DNA of 64,000 nucleotides, from the NCBI RefSeq assembly GCF_000498535.1, contig NZ_AVGG01000012.1:49355-113354 (forward strand), in the 5' to 3' direction. Position numbers and translations under genes: made by a program. Below the pieces are notes generated by a model. The model was not told the origin of the DNA and made no database searches. It saw nothing but the letters and a program-made list of their open reading frames with translations. This DNA comes from Flavobacterium limnosediminis JC2902 (GTDB taxonomy: Bacteria; Bacteroidota; Bacteroidia; Flavobacteriales; Flavobacteriaceae). This document shows positions 45,692 through 54,612 of the stretch, piece after piece. How positions within the stretch are numbered: position 1 is the stretch's first letter; each line of letters begins with the position of its first letter.

Positions 45692-46297
45692 ATGCTGGAT
45701 TGGTTAAAAGGCAAAGGGGATCCGTCGTTTTGGAAAGCGTATTTGGATAGTTTTGAAAAAGACAATCTAGATACTCCGGTGCGCTATGTGATTTTTGATT
45801 GTGAACGAACCGGTTTGGACTGGAAAAAAGACAGTATCTTATCCCTCGGCTGTATCGGAGTTACCAGCGATCATATAGAAATCAAAGACTTTTTTGAAGT
45901 TTTTATCGAAAATAAAAATGAAGCGCACCAAAATGAAGCTGTCGAAAAACTCTTTAAAGCACATTCTCACCAAACCGTTTCCGAATCCGAGGCGATGATG
46001 CAATTCCTGAATCATATCAAAAACAGCACTCTTGTCGGTCACAATACAAATCTTGATATCGAAATGATTAATCAGGCTTTAAAAAGAATGAATCTTGGTA
46101 AACTAAAAAATAATGTTCTGGATATCAACGTAATGTACCAGCGTTTTAAAAACCTGCCTGAAGATCAACATCATACCTTAGAAGAATTGTGTGACTTGTT
46201 TAAAATCAGAAAAAGTCACCGACATACCGCTTCAAACGATGCTTATGTAACAGCTTTATTGTTTTTAAAACTGAAGAGAAAACTAAGAATGGTTTAA
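45692..46297 (+). CDS. DEDDh 3'-5' exonuclease domain protein (DnaQ-like)
   Basis: 201 residues with an RNase T/DnaQ fold. Catalytic acids: Asp36 and Glu38 (FDCERTGLDW), Asp in HNTNLDIEMI, and the final His/Asp in HRHTASNDAYVTALL. About 30 residues precede the domain. It is translationally close (3 nt) to the DUF294 gene. The substrate in such acs-linked clusters is not known. It could act on a nucleotide or oligonucleotide signal. Confidence 0.85.
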   Translation: MLDWLKGKGDPSFWKAYLDSFEKDNLDTPVRYVIFDCERTGLDWKKDSILSLGCIGVTSDHIEIKDFFEVFIENKNEAHQNEAVEKLFKAHSHQTVSESEAMMQFLNHIKNSTLVGHNTNLDIEMINQALKRMNLGKLKNNVLDINVMYQRFKNLPEDQHHTLEELCDLFKIRKSHRHTASNDAYVTALLFLKLKRKLRMV

Positions 46298-46338
46298 TTT
46301 GATTTTCAGACAAATATCTTACAGACTATTTTAAAAAC

Positions 46339-46390
46339 GTAGATTCCACATATTTACACGGACTAGTCTGCGTAAATATGTGGAATCTGT
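46339..46390. repeat. Long near-perfect palindrome between convergent genes
   Basis: Seventeen perfectly paired bases (46341-46357 with 46372-46388) plus wobble extension at the base, and an inner CGGACTAGTCTG that itself pairs. There is only one mismatch. No T-tract follows on either strand. Confidence 0.75.
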
Positions 46391-46447
46391 ATTTGATTTT
46401 TATAAAACTGTTTAAATCCCATTTAATTGGAATCGTCACCTTTTTTA

Positions 46448-48355
46448 TCAGATTCTTTCATCCTTAATCTCATCTACAATTTCAGGATTCAACAAAGTCG
46501 ACGTATCTCCGAAATTTGAAAAATCACCTTCAGCTATCTTACGCAGAATTCTTCGCATAATTTTTCCCGAACGGGTTTTAGGCAGACCACTCACAAACTG
46601 AATCTTATCTAACTTTGCAATCGGTCCGATATGACTCGAAACGTGCTCGTTAATTTCTTTAGTCAAATTATCACGATCCCGGTATTCCCCTATTTCTTTC
46701 AGGATAATGAAACCGTAAAGTGCATTCCCTTTGATATCATGAGGAAAACCAACAATAGCCGATTCTGCAACTGCCGGATGTTCATTAATAGCATCTTCAA
46801 TGGGAGCCGTTCCTAAATTATGTCCGGATACAATCACCACATCATCTACCCTTCCGGTAATTCTGTAATACCCCACTTCATCGCGAAGCGCACCATCACC
46901 TGTAAAATATTTTCCAGGGAAAGCAGAGAAATATGTGTCCTTGTAACGCTGATGATCACCCCAAATTGTTCTCGCCATCGATGGCCACGGAAATTTAATA
47001 CACAAACTTCCAACAACCTGATTTCCTTCAATTTCATTTCGCAATTCATCCATTAAAACCGGTTGAATTCCGGGTAACGGCAAGGTAGCATAAGTTGGTT
47101 TTGTCGGCGTTACAAAAGGAACAGGAGAAATCATGATGCTTCCTGTTTCGGTTTGCCACCAGGTATCCACAATCGGGCATTTTTTCTTTCCAACATGATC
47201 GTTGTACCAGTGCCAAGCCTCTTCATTTATGGGTTCTCCAACCGAACCAATTACTTTCAACGTAGATAAATCGTATTTATCAACCCATTCGTCACTTTCC
47301 TTCGCTAATGAACGAATTGCCGTTGGTGCGGTGTAAAACTGAGTCACTTTATGTTTGTCAATCACCTCCCAGAAGCGTCCGAAATCCGGATAGGAAGGAA
47401 TGCCTTCAAAAATTATGGTTGTGGCTCCGTTTAACAGCGGTCCGTATAAAATATAGGAATGTCCTGTAATCCAGCCAATATCAGCAGTACACCAGAAAAC
47501 ATCATTTTCTTCGTGGTTAAAAATATTTTTAAAAGTATAGGCTGTCTGAACCATATACCCAGCAGTAGTATGCAGCATTCCTTTCGGTTTTCCGGTTGAA
47601 CCGGAAGTATAAAGAATGAACAACGGATCTTCGGCATCCATGATTTCAGCTACGTTATTCGGAATTGCTGCATCTAAAAGAGGTTGTAACCAATAATCCC
47701 TCCCCTCTTCCATGTTTACAGTCGTATTCGTTCTTTTAGCCACCAATACTTTTTCAACAGTCGGACATTTTTCCAAGGCTTCATCGATGATTCCTTTCAA
47801 ATCAATGGATTTATTTCCTCGGAAACCACCATCGGAAGTAATTACCATTTTACATTCGCAGTCATTAATTCTTGAGGTAACCGCAGAAGCAGAAAATCCT
47901 GCGAAAATCACGGAATGTATGGCTCCGATTCTCGCACAGGCCAATATGGCAACAGCCAATTCCGGAATCATCGGCAGATAAATACAAACCCTGTCCCCTT
48001 TTTTAATTCCCTGTTCGCGAAGTACGTTAGCCATTTTAGCTACACGGCTGTACAATTCGTTATAAGAAATGTGCAGTGCTTTTTCATCGGGATTGTTCGG
48101 TTCGAAAATGATGGCGGTCTTATCGCCACGCTTTGCCAAATGCCTGTCGATACAGTTTTTGGTGATATTAACTTTAGCATTAACAAACCATTTAACGTCT
48201 GCTTCGCCCATATTAAAATCAACCACTTTATCCCAGGCCTGATACCAAATAAAGTTTTCTTCCGCTATTTTTCCCCAGAATTTCCTCGGTTCGCGAATGG
48301 ATTTTTTATAATGCTTGAAGTATTCTTCTAAATTTTTGATTTTATAATAACCCAT
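46448..48355 (-). CDS. acs: Acetyl-CoA synthetase
   Basis: 635 residues, full-length AMP-forming Acs. It activates acetate to acetyl-CoA through acetyl-AMP. Motifs: [18 protein letters not shown] (P-loop-like), [35 protein letters not shown] region, and [12 protein letters not shown] with the acetylation-regulated Lys. It begins [11 protein letters not shown], typical of Acs. Third gene of the minus-strand set with the small membrane protein (5 nt apart) and MHS transporter. Confidence 0.95.
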   Translation of the reverse strand: [635 protein letters not shown]

Positions 48356-48360
48356 AGAAA

Positions 48361-48588
48361 TTACATTTTATTTTTGTCGTATTCACCATTTAATGCAAAG
48401 TAACCGAAAATTGCCAAACCTGAAACTATCAACGGTGTTAATATGAATAAAATTATTATTCCGAAAACCAAATCGTCCTGTTTACCCGAATTCAGTTTGG
48501 GCAATCCGAAATCCATAATACAGAAATAAGCGGCGGCAACTGAAAGTAACAACCAAAGTACACCCAATAATCGTTTTAAAAGATTCAT
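48361..48588 (-). CDS. Small two-helix membrane protein (DUF6814-like)
   Basis: 75 residues with two membrane helices (about 7-27 and 42-65) and short charged ends. It lies between the MHS transporter (16 nt) and acs (5 nt). From memory such proteins are labelled DUF6814 and accompany MHS transporters in Bacteroidetes. The arrangement mirrors YjcH (DUF485) beside ActP in enterobacteria. A role as small transporter partner is an inference. Confidence 0.7.
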   Translation of the reverse strand: MNLLKRLLGVLWLLLSVAAAYFCIMDFGLPKLNSGKQDDLVFGIIILFILTPLIVSGLAIFGYFALNGEYDKNKM

Positions 48589-48604
48589 AATTTCTGTTTT
48601 AAAT

Positions 48605-50098
48605 TTAATTTCTCTTTTTATGATCCAGATAAACTAATCCGATTATCAGACTCAGGGAAGCTACAATAATGGGATACCACAATCCCTCGAGATAAAATTC
48701 GGGATTTCCTTTTTCTTTCGCGTTGGTTACCAGATAAGTCGAAATAGCCGGCAGCAATCCACCAAAAATTCCATTACCAACGTGATAAGGCAGTGACATC
48801 GATGTATAGCGGATTCTCGTTGGAAACAATTCCACCAGAAAAGCGGCAATCGGACCATAAACCATAGTTACAAACAGCACCTGAATCCACACCAAAAATA
48901 TTAACCACCATTTGTTTTGTGGAGAAACGGTTATACTGGTTGACTTTGTTTCCGGCGCAATATTTTGTTTATTCAGATCCGTAGAAACGATTTTCGTCGC
49001 TCTTGTACCGTCCTCGTAATCATAGTAAAAAGTCGCCAATGAAATATTCTTTGCAGCATTCAAATCGGCATAACTTTCGGTTTTTATAATGGTTTTATTA
49101 CTGACATTAACCGTTTCGTACATTGTTTTATATATCGGTCGATACAACAATACAGCTAACAACATTCCGGCCATCATGATTTTTTTCCTTCCGATTTTAT
49201 CACTCAGCCAACCAAAGAAAACAAAGAAAGGAGTTCCTAAAAGCAATGCAATACCCAAGAGTGTATCAACCTGAGAACTCTCAACATTCATCACGGTTTT
49301 CATGAAGTTCATGGCATAAAACTGTCCGGTATACCAAACCACACCCTGACCCATTGTTGCCCCAAACAACGCCAGAAGAACAAACTTTAAATTGTATTTA
49401 TGTCCGAAACTTTCCTTTAACGGATTTTTGCTTGTATTTCCTTCAGCTTTTGCTTTTGCGAATTCAGGTGATTCACTCATTTTCTTTCGGATGAGATACG
49501 AAACATACACCATGATGATAGAGATCCAGAAAGGAACACGCCAGCCCCAAGTATCGAAAGCTTCCTCTGAAAGCAGTGAACGTGTTATTAAAATTACCAT
49601 TAAAGAAACGAAAAGACCTGCAGTGGCTGTGGTTTGTATCCATGAAGTCCAATAGCCTCTTTGATGAACGGGCGCATGTTCGGCAACATAAGTAGCAGCG
49701 CCTCCATATTCTCCTCCCAGTGCCAAACCTTGTAACAGCCTTAAAATCAACACCAATAACGGAGCTAAAAAACCAATGGTTTCATAACCGGGAATACATC
49801 CGATTAAAAACGTGGCTCCTCCCATAAGCAATAAAGTTGCCATAAAAGTGTATTTCCGTCCAATCAAATCGCCAAGTCGTCCAAAGAACAAAGCTCCGAA
49901 TGGCCTGACTACAAACCCGGCAGCAAATGTTGCAAGGGTTGATAAGAAAGCGGCTGTAGGATTATCGGAAGGAAAGAATTTTGTTGAAATAACAACGGCC
50001 AAACTTCCGAAAATGTAAAAATCATACCATTCAATCAACGTGCCCATCGACGAAGCAGAAATAACTTTCCAAATTCCTTTGGTATCTGTTTTTACCAT
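48605..50098 (-). CDS. MFS transporter, metabolite:H+ symporter (MHS) family
   Basis: 497 residues, twelve helices. MHS signatures are clear: SSMGTLIEWYDFYIFG at the N-terminus, FGRLGDLIGRKYTFM in loop 2-3, and LLQGLALGGEYGGAATYVAEHAP. Between the helices of the second half there is an insert of about 80 residues (about 330-405) rich in Thr/Asn/Lys, absent from ProP-type members. The operon with acs suggests acetate or another short carboxylate as substrate. An aromatic acid is possible because the aromatic cluster is divergent from it. Confidence 0.85.
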   Translation of the reverse strand: MVKTDTKGIWKVISASSMGTLIEWYDFYIFGSLAVVISTKFFPSDNPTAAFLSTLATFAAGFVVRPFGALFFGRLGDLIGRKYTFMATLLLMGGATFLIGCIPGYETIGFLAPLLVLILRLLQGLALGGEYGGAATYVAEHAPVHQRGYWTSWIQTTATAGLFVSLMVILITRSLLSEEAFDTWGWRVPFWISIIMVYVSYLIRKKMSESPEFAKAKAEGNTSKNPLKESFGHKYNLKFVLLALFGATMGQGVVWYTGQFYAMNFMKTVMNVESSQVDTLLGIALLLGTPFFVFFGWLSDKIGRKKIMMAGMLLAVLLYRPIYKTMYETVNVSNKTIIKTESYADLNAAKNISLATFYYDYEDGTRATKIVSTDLNKQNIAPETKSTSITVSPQNKWWLIFLVWIQVLFVTMVYGPIAAFLVELFPTRIRYTSMSLPYHVGNGIFGGLLPAISTYLVTNAKEKGNPEFYLEGLWYPIIVASLSLIIGLVYLDHKKRN

Positions 50099-50200
50099 AA
50101 TAAAGATTTGTAACTAAAATACAAAAATTCTTTAATTATTAATGAAATCATCTGTGGTGTAATTACAAATAATTTATTTTATTTGTACAAACAACACAAA

Positions 50201-50806
50201 ATGCATTTTAACCCTGAAATAATTGACCAGAAGGCAACCTATAAATTATTGACCGGTGCCGTAATTCCGAGACCAATCGGCTGGATTTCAAGCATCAGTG
50301 AAGATGGGATTCTAAATCTGGCTCCGTTTTCTTTCTTCAATGCCGTAGGTGAAGATCCGCCGCATATAATGTTTTCAACGGTTCGTCCCAACAATTCCAA
50401 TAAAGATACACTGAACAACGTTTTGGCTACAAAACAATTTGTGGTGAATATGGTCGTGGAAGATATCGTAGAACAAATGAACATCACTTCACAATCAGTG
50501 GAATCACATATTAACGAATTCGAACTGGCCGGCCTCACTCCCATTCCATCACTGAAAGTAAAAGCACCAAGAGTAAAAGAAAGTCCGATAACAATGGAAT
50601 GTGAATTGGTACATCATTACACCTTAGAAGACAACAAGTACGGCGGTGCCACAATTATCGTTGGTCGTGTTGTAATGTTTCACGTAGACGAAAGTGTTTT
50701 GCTGGACGATTTCAAAATCAACATGGAAACCTATAAACCGGTAGCACGTCTGGCGGGTTCCAATTATTCCAAATTAGGAGAGATTTTTTCAATCAAAAGA
50801 ACATAA
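50201..50806 (+). CDS. Flavin reductase family protein (FMN-binding split barrel)
   Basis: 201 residues from the ATG at 50201. An upstream TTG would put the start inside the promoter region. The DIM6/NTAB pattern is present: LLTGAVIPRPIGWISSISEDGILNLAPFSFFN, then FSTVRP and FVVNMV. It binds FMN. It may supply reduced flavin or have its own reductive step in the aromatic pathway that follows. It starts the aromatic cluster, divergent from the MHS gene. Confidence 0.85.
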   Translation: MHFNPEIIDQKATYKLLTGAVIPRPIGWISSISEDGILNLAPFSFFNAVGEDPPHIMFSTVRPNNSNKDTLNNVLATKQFVVNMVVEDIVEQMNITSQSVESHINEFELAGLTPIPSLKVKAPRVKESPITMECELVHHYTLEDNKYGGATIIVGRVVMFHVDESVLLDDFKINMETYKPVARLAGSNYSKLGEIFSIKRT

Positions 50807-50810
50807 ACTT

Positions 50811-51266
50811 ATGAAGTCTGAAAAATTAGAAATCAACTGTGCCATGCAAATCGGAAAACCGGTTAACGAAGTTTTTGAAGCCATCGTAAATCCGGAGAAA
50901 ATGACTAATTATTTCATTTCAGAAAGCACCGGAATGATGGAGGAAGGCAAAGAATTGATCTGGAAATTTCCCGAGTTTGATTTCGAATGTCCGGTTCGTG
51001 TTGGTAAAATCGAAAAAGACCGTTACATTTCCTATTATTGGGAAAATAGCGGAGCCGAATTATTAGTTGAAATGACATTGACAGAAAGAGAAAACAATAC
51101 AACATTGGTTTCCATTTCCGAAAAAAGCATGGAAAATGATGAAAAAGGCTTAAAATGGCTTTCCGGAAACTCCTTTGGCTGGTCCAATTTTCTGGCGTGC
51201 TTGAAAGCGTATCTCGAATACGGAATTAACCTCAGAAAGGGAGCTTTCGATTTCATGAAAAAATAA
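50811..51266 (+). CDS. SRPBCC (AHSA1-like) domain protein
   Basis: 151 residues forming a single START-like helix-grip fold: INCAMQIGKPVNEVFEAIVNPEKMTNYFI at the start, then EGKELIWKFPEF, and a long C-terminal helix (GWSNFLACLKAYLEYG). Such proteins bind hydrophobic ligands and some act in aromatic metabolism. It is 4 nt behind the flavin reductase. Its function in the pathway is not known. Confidence 0.8.
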   Translation: MKSEKLEINCAMQIGKPVNEVFEAIVNPEKMTNYFISESTGMMEEGKELIWKFPEFDFECPVRVGKIEKDRYISYYWENSGAELLVEMTLTERENNTTLVSISEKSMENDEKGLKWLSGNSFGWSNFLACLKAYLEYGINLRKGAFDFMKK

Positions 51267-51362
51267 TTATATCATTTCCGATTTTAAAATCGAATTAAAT
51301 AAAATTAAAAACCGAGGCAAAAACACTTCAAAACAAATGTTTACGCCACGTTACTTTAAAAT

Positions 51363-53660
51363 ATGAAAATAACAGTTATAGGCGGTGGTCCGGGCGGACT
51401 TTACTTTTCAATCCTTACCAAAAAAGCAATGCCGCATTGCCAGATTGATGTTTATGAGCGTAATAAAGCCGATGACAGTTTCGGTTTCGGAGTGGTTTTT
51501 TCCGATGAGACATTGGGCGAATTCCTTACGCGTGATACACAATCGTATGAATTAATCCGAAGCAAATTCGCTTATTGGGATGATATTATCGTGGCAAGAG
51601 ACGGTGAAAATGTAAATGTTGCAGGAAACGGATTCTGCGGTTGTTCCCGTAAAACATTACTGCAATTACTACAACAACGCTGCCGTGAAGAAGGTGTGAA
51701 TTTGCATTTTGAACAGAATGTAGACGATCTTACACAATTTAAAGACAGCGATGTAATTGTTGCCTGCGACGGAATCGGAAGTGCAATCCGCACGGAGTTC
51801 GCAACAGATTTCGGCACTAAAGTCGAATTACAGAAAAATCGTTTCGTTTGGTTAGGCTCCACAAAACCATTGGATGCCTTTACTTATTTTTTCAGAACAA
51901 CTCCTTATGGAACCATCGTGGCACATACCTACCAGTATGAAGCCGGAATGAGTACTTGGATTTTCGAATGTTCTGATGAAACCTGGAAAAACATCGGATT
52001 TGAAGTCGAAAATGAAGCAACCACGGTTGAGAAATTAACAGAAATCTTCAAAGAAGAACTTGATGGACATCCGTTAATCACAAATAAATCACATTGGCGT
52101 CAGTTTCCTCACGTAACTAATGAAAAATGGCATCACAACAATATCGTTTTGTTGGGAGACGCTAAAGCTACGGCTCACTACTCCATCGGTTCGGGAACAA
52201 AACTGGCTATGGAATGTGCTATTGCGCTTTCGGATGCTATTGTTGACAATCAAAACGATGTTCAGACCGCTTTTTTACAGTATGAAAAAGCAAGAAGAAA
52301 CCGCGTGGAAATGATCCAATACGCCGCAAAAGTATCTCTGGATTGGTTCGAGCACATGGACAGACATATTCAGCATCCTTTTTATCAGTTTGCTTTCGGG
52401 GTAATGACCCGTGCCAAAAAAGTGACTTATGAAAATTTAGCGATTCGTGACGCTTCTTTCACCGATAAGGTTTTAACCGAATTCAATACAATCAATAAAA
52501 CCGAGAACAAAGCTACTCCTGCAGCATTTACTCCTTTTACACTTCGTGAAATGACGTTGCAAAACCGAATTGTAATGTCACCAATGGGACAATATTCTGC
52601 CGAAAACGGCCTCGTTAACGACTGGCATTTTTCGCATTATACGACAAGGGCGTTAGGTGGTGTCGGATTGATTTTGGCAGAAATGACAGCTGTTTCAGAA
52701 ACCGGAAGAATCACTTTAGGTTGTGCAGGCATTTACACTAAAAAACAAGCGGTTAACTGGAATAGAATCACCGATTTTATTCATCAGAATACCCAAACAA
52801 AAATAGGAATTCAGTTAGGGCATTCCGGACGAAAAGGCGGAGCTAAAAAACCTTGGGAAGGTGCGCATCCTTTAGAACAACAATGGGAACTACTTTCGGC
52901 ATCGGCAATTCCGTTTAAGGAAGGAATGGCTGTTCCGAAGGAAATGAATTTAACTGATATGAATCAGATTGTTTCCGAATTTGTTCAGGCTACTAAAAAT
53001 GCCGATGAAGCCGGTTTCGATATGATTGAATTACAAGCACACCATGGATTTTTACTGGCTTCTTTCCTATCGCCTTTAACAAATATCCGAACCGATGAGT
53101 TTGGTGGTAATATCGAGAATCGATTAAAATTCCCAATCCGCGTATTTACCGAAATGCGAAATGTGTTCCCGCAAAGTAAACCAATGTCGGTTAGAATTTC
53201 TGCAAGTGATTGGGCCGAAAACGGAATTTCAGATGACGATGTTATCGCAATTGCCGAAGCATTCAAAAATGCCGGTGCAGACATCATCAGTGTTTCTACC
53301 GGAAATACCGTGGCGAACCAAAAACCACAAACGGGAAGAATGTGGCAAACGCCTTTTTCCGATATGATCCGAAACAGCGTTCATGTTCCAACGATTACAG
53401 CAGGTTATATTCAGGATATTGATCAAATCAACACAATCATTCTCAACGGAAGAGCTGATTTGGTTTCTCTGGGCCGACCTTTATTGATTGATCCGAATTT
53501 TGTTCGAAACGCACAAGCTTACGAAGGTTTTCAGCCTACCGATATTCCGAAACAATACATGGCAGGAACTTCGCATTTGTATCCGTTAAAAACTTCGGAA
53601 CGAAAAATGATGGAAGGAATGAAAAAAGCATTAAAACCAGAAAGCCACAAGAAAAGCTAA
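51363..53660 (+). CDS. Bifunctional aromatic acyl-CoA hydroxylase / OYE-like oxidoreductase
   Basis: 765 residues with two flavoenzyme domains. Residues 1-375: FAD monooxygenase (MKITVIGGGPGGLYFSIL, VIVACDGIGSAIR, NNIVLLGDAKATAHYSIGSGTKLAME). Residues about 390-745: old-yellow-enzyme-like part (MVMSP-type RIVMSPMGQYSAENG, QLGHSGRKGGA, DMIELQAHHGFLLASFLSP, SLGRPLLIDPNF). This architecture is that of salicylyl-CoA 5-hydroxylase and of 2-aminobenzoyl-CoA monooxygenase/reductase. With the neighbouring ligase, it is predicted to 5-hydroxylate 2-aminobenzoyl-CoA (or salicylyl-CoA). Confidence 0.88.
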   Translation: MKITVIGGGPGGLYFSILTKKAMPHCQIDVYERNKADDSFGFGVVFSDETLGEFLTRDTQSYELIRSKFAYWDDIIVARDGENVNVAGNGFCGCSRKTLLQLLQQRCREEGVNLHFEQNVDDLTQFKDSDVIVACDGIGSAIRTEFATDFGTKVELQKNRFVWLGSTKPLDAFTYFFRTTPYGTIVAHTYQYEAGMSTWIFECSDETWKNIGFEVENEATTVEKLTEIFKEELDGHPLITNKSHWRQFPHVTNEKWHHNNIVLLGDAKATAHYSIGSGTKLAMECAIALSDAIVDNQNDVQTAFLQYEKARRNRVEMIQYAAKVSLDWFEHMDRHIQHPFYQFAFGVMTRAKKVTYENLAIRDASFTDKVLTEFNTINKTENKATPAAFTPFTLREMTLQNRIVMSPMGQYSAENGLVNDWHFSHYTTRALGGVGLILAEMTAVSETGRITLGCAGIYTKKQAVNWNRITDFIHQNTQTKIGIQLGHSGRKGGAKKPWEGAHPLEQQWELLSASAIPFKEGMAVPKEMNLTDMNQIVSEFVQATKNADEAGFDMIELQAHHGFLLASFLSPLTNIRTDEFGGNIENRLKFPIRVFTEMRNVFPQSKPMSVRISASDWAENGISDDDVIAIAEAFKNAGADIISVSTGNTVANQKPQTGRMWQTPFSDMIRNSVHVPTITAGYIQDIDQINTIILNGRADLVSLGRPLLIDPNFVRNAQAYEGFQPTDIPKQYMAGTSHLYPLKTSERKMMEGMKKALKPESHKKS

Positions 53661-54587
53661 ATGAAAAAGATAGCTTACATATTTCTTTTTTTGCTTCATT
53701 TTTCAGCTTATTCACAGAAAAATGAGGATGTGATCGCTAGTGGAAATTCGAAACTGCACTATAAAACTTTCGGTTCAGGAAAACCTATCTTAATCATCAA
53801 TGGAGGACCGGGAATGAATTGTGAAGGTTTTGGCTATCTAGCTGAAGAAATTTCCAAATTCGGTTTTCAGACCATTATTTATGACCAAAGAGGTACCGGA
53901 AAATCAGTTGTTGAAAAAATAAACGACGAAACGATTTCCATGGATTTAATGGTTGACGATATGGAAAACCTGCGAAAACATCTGAAAATAGAAAAATGGA
54001 CCATTCTCGGACATTCATTCGGAGGTATGTTGGCTGCATATTATGCAACGAAGCATCCTCAAAATATCGACAAAATGATTTTTTCGTCTTCGGGTGGTGT
54101 CAACATGAATTTCACGAGTTACGGTCAGCAGCGCCTGAATGCTAATCTGACGAAAACTCAAAAAGACAGTATGAATTACTATCAAAGTAAAATGGATAAA
54201 GGTGATAATTCATTGGAAACAAAAAAACAGAGAGCAAAATATTTAGCCAATGCATATGTTTATGATAAAAAAAACGCGCCAATCATTGCTGAAAGACTTA
54301 TTCATGTGAATTTCGACGTTAATGGTATCGTATTTCAAAGTCTGATTAAAAACAATTTCGACTGTTCCGAAAAGTTCGGAAATTTCCATAATTCTGTTTT
54401 GATCCTTCAGGGAGAAAACGACATTATCAGCATTGATACGGCAAAGGAAATAGAAAAAGCCTTTCCGAATTCGCAATTGATTGCTTTACCAAATTGCGGA
54501 CATTACGGATGGCTGGATGCCAAAGAAATGTATTTCAACGCCTTAAAGCAGTTTTTAAAAACTAAAACCAATACAACCAAAAATTAA
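53661..54587 (+). CDS. Secreted alpha/beta hydrolase (S33 peptidase-like)
   Basis: 308 residues with signal peptide (MKKIAYIFLFLLHFSAYSQ), so periplasmic or exported. Proline-iminopeptidase-type motifs: INGGPGMNCEGFGYLAEE (oxyanion loop), IIYDQRGTGKS, LGHSFGGMLAAYYA (nucleophile Ser), LQGENDIISI (Asp) and PNCGHYGWLDA (His). It starts directly at the stop of the hydroxylase gene (0 nt gap), so it belongs to the cluster. It could release the aromatic acid from an amide or peptide conjugate outside the cytoplasm. That is an inference. Confidence 0.82.
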   Translation: MKKIAYIFLFLLHFSAYSQKNEDVIASGNSKLHYKTFGSGKPILIINGGPGMNCEGFGYLAEEISKFGFQTIIYDQRGTGKSVVEKINDETISMDLMVDDMENLRKHLKIEKWTILGHSFGGMLAAYYATKHPQNIDKMIFSSSGGVNMNFTSYGQQRLNANLTKTQKDSMNYYQSKMDKGDNSLETKKQRAKYLANAYVYDKKNAPIIAERLIHVNFDVNGIVFQSLIKNNFDCSEKFGNFHNSVLILQGENDIISIDTAKEIEKAFPNSQLIALPNCGHYGWLDAKEMYFNALKQFLKTKTNTTKN

Positions 54588-54612
54588 CTACCAAGTTACC
54601 CAGCATTATAAA

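Noticed and set aside
48605..50098. MHS transporter as the uptake system for anthranilate
   Set aside because: It is divergent from the aromatic cluster and 5-16 nt spaced with a small membrane gene and acs, so a short carboxylate is more likely. The aromatic option remains open but unsupported.
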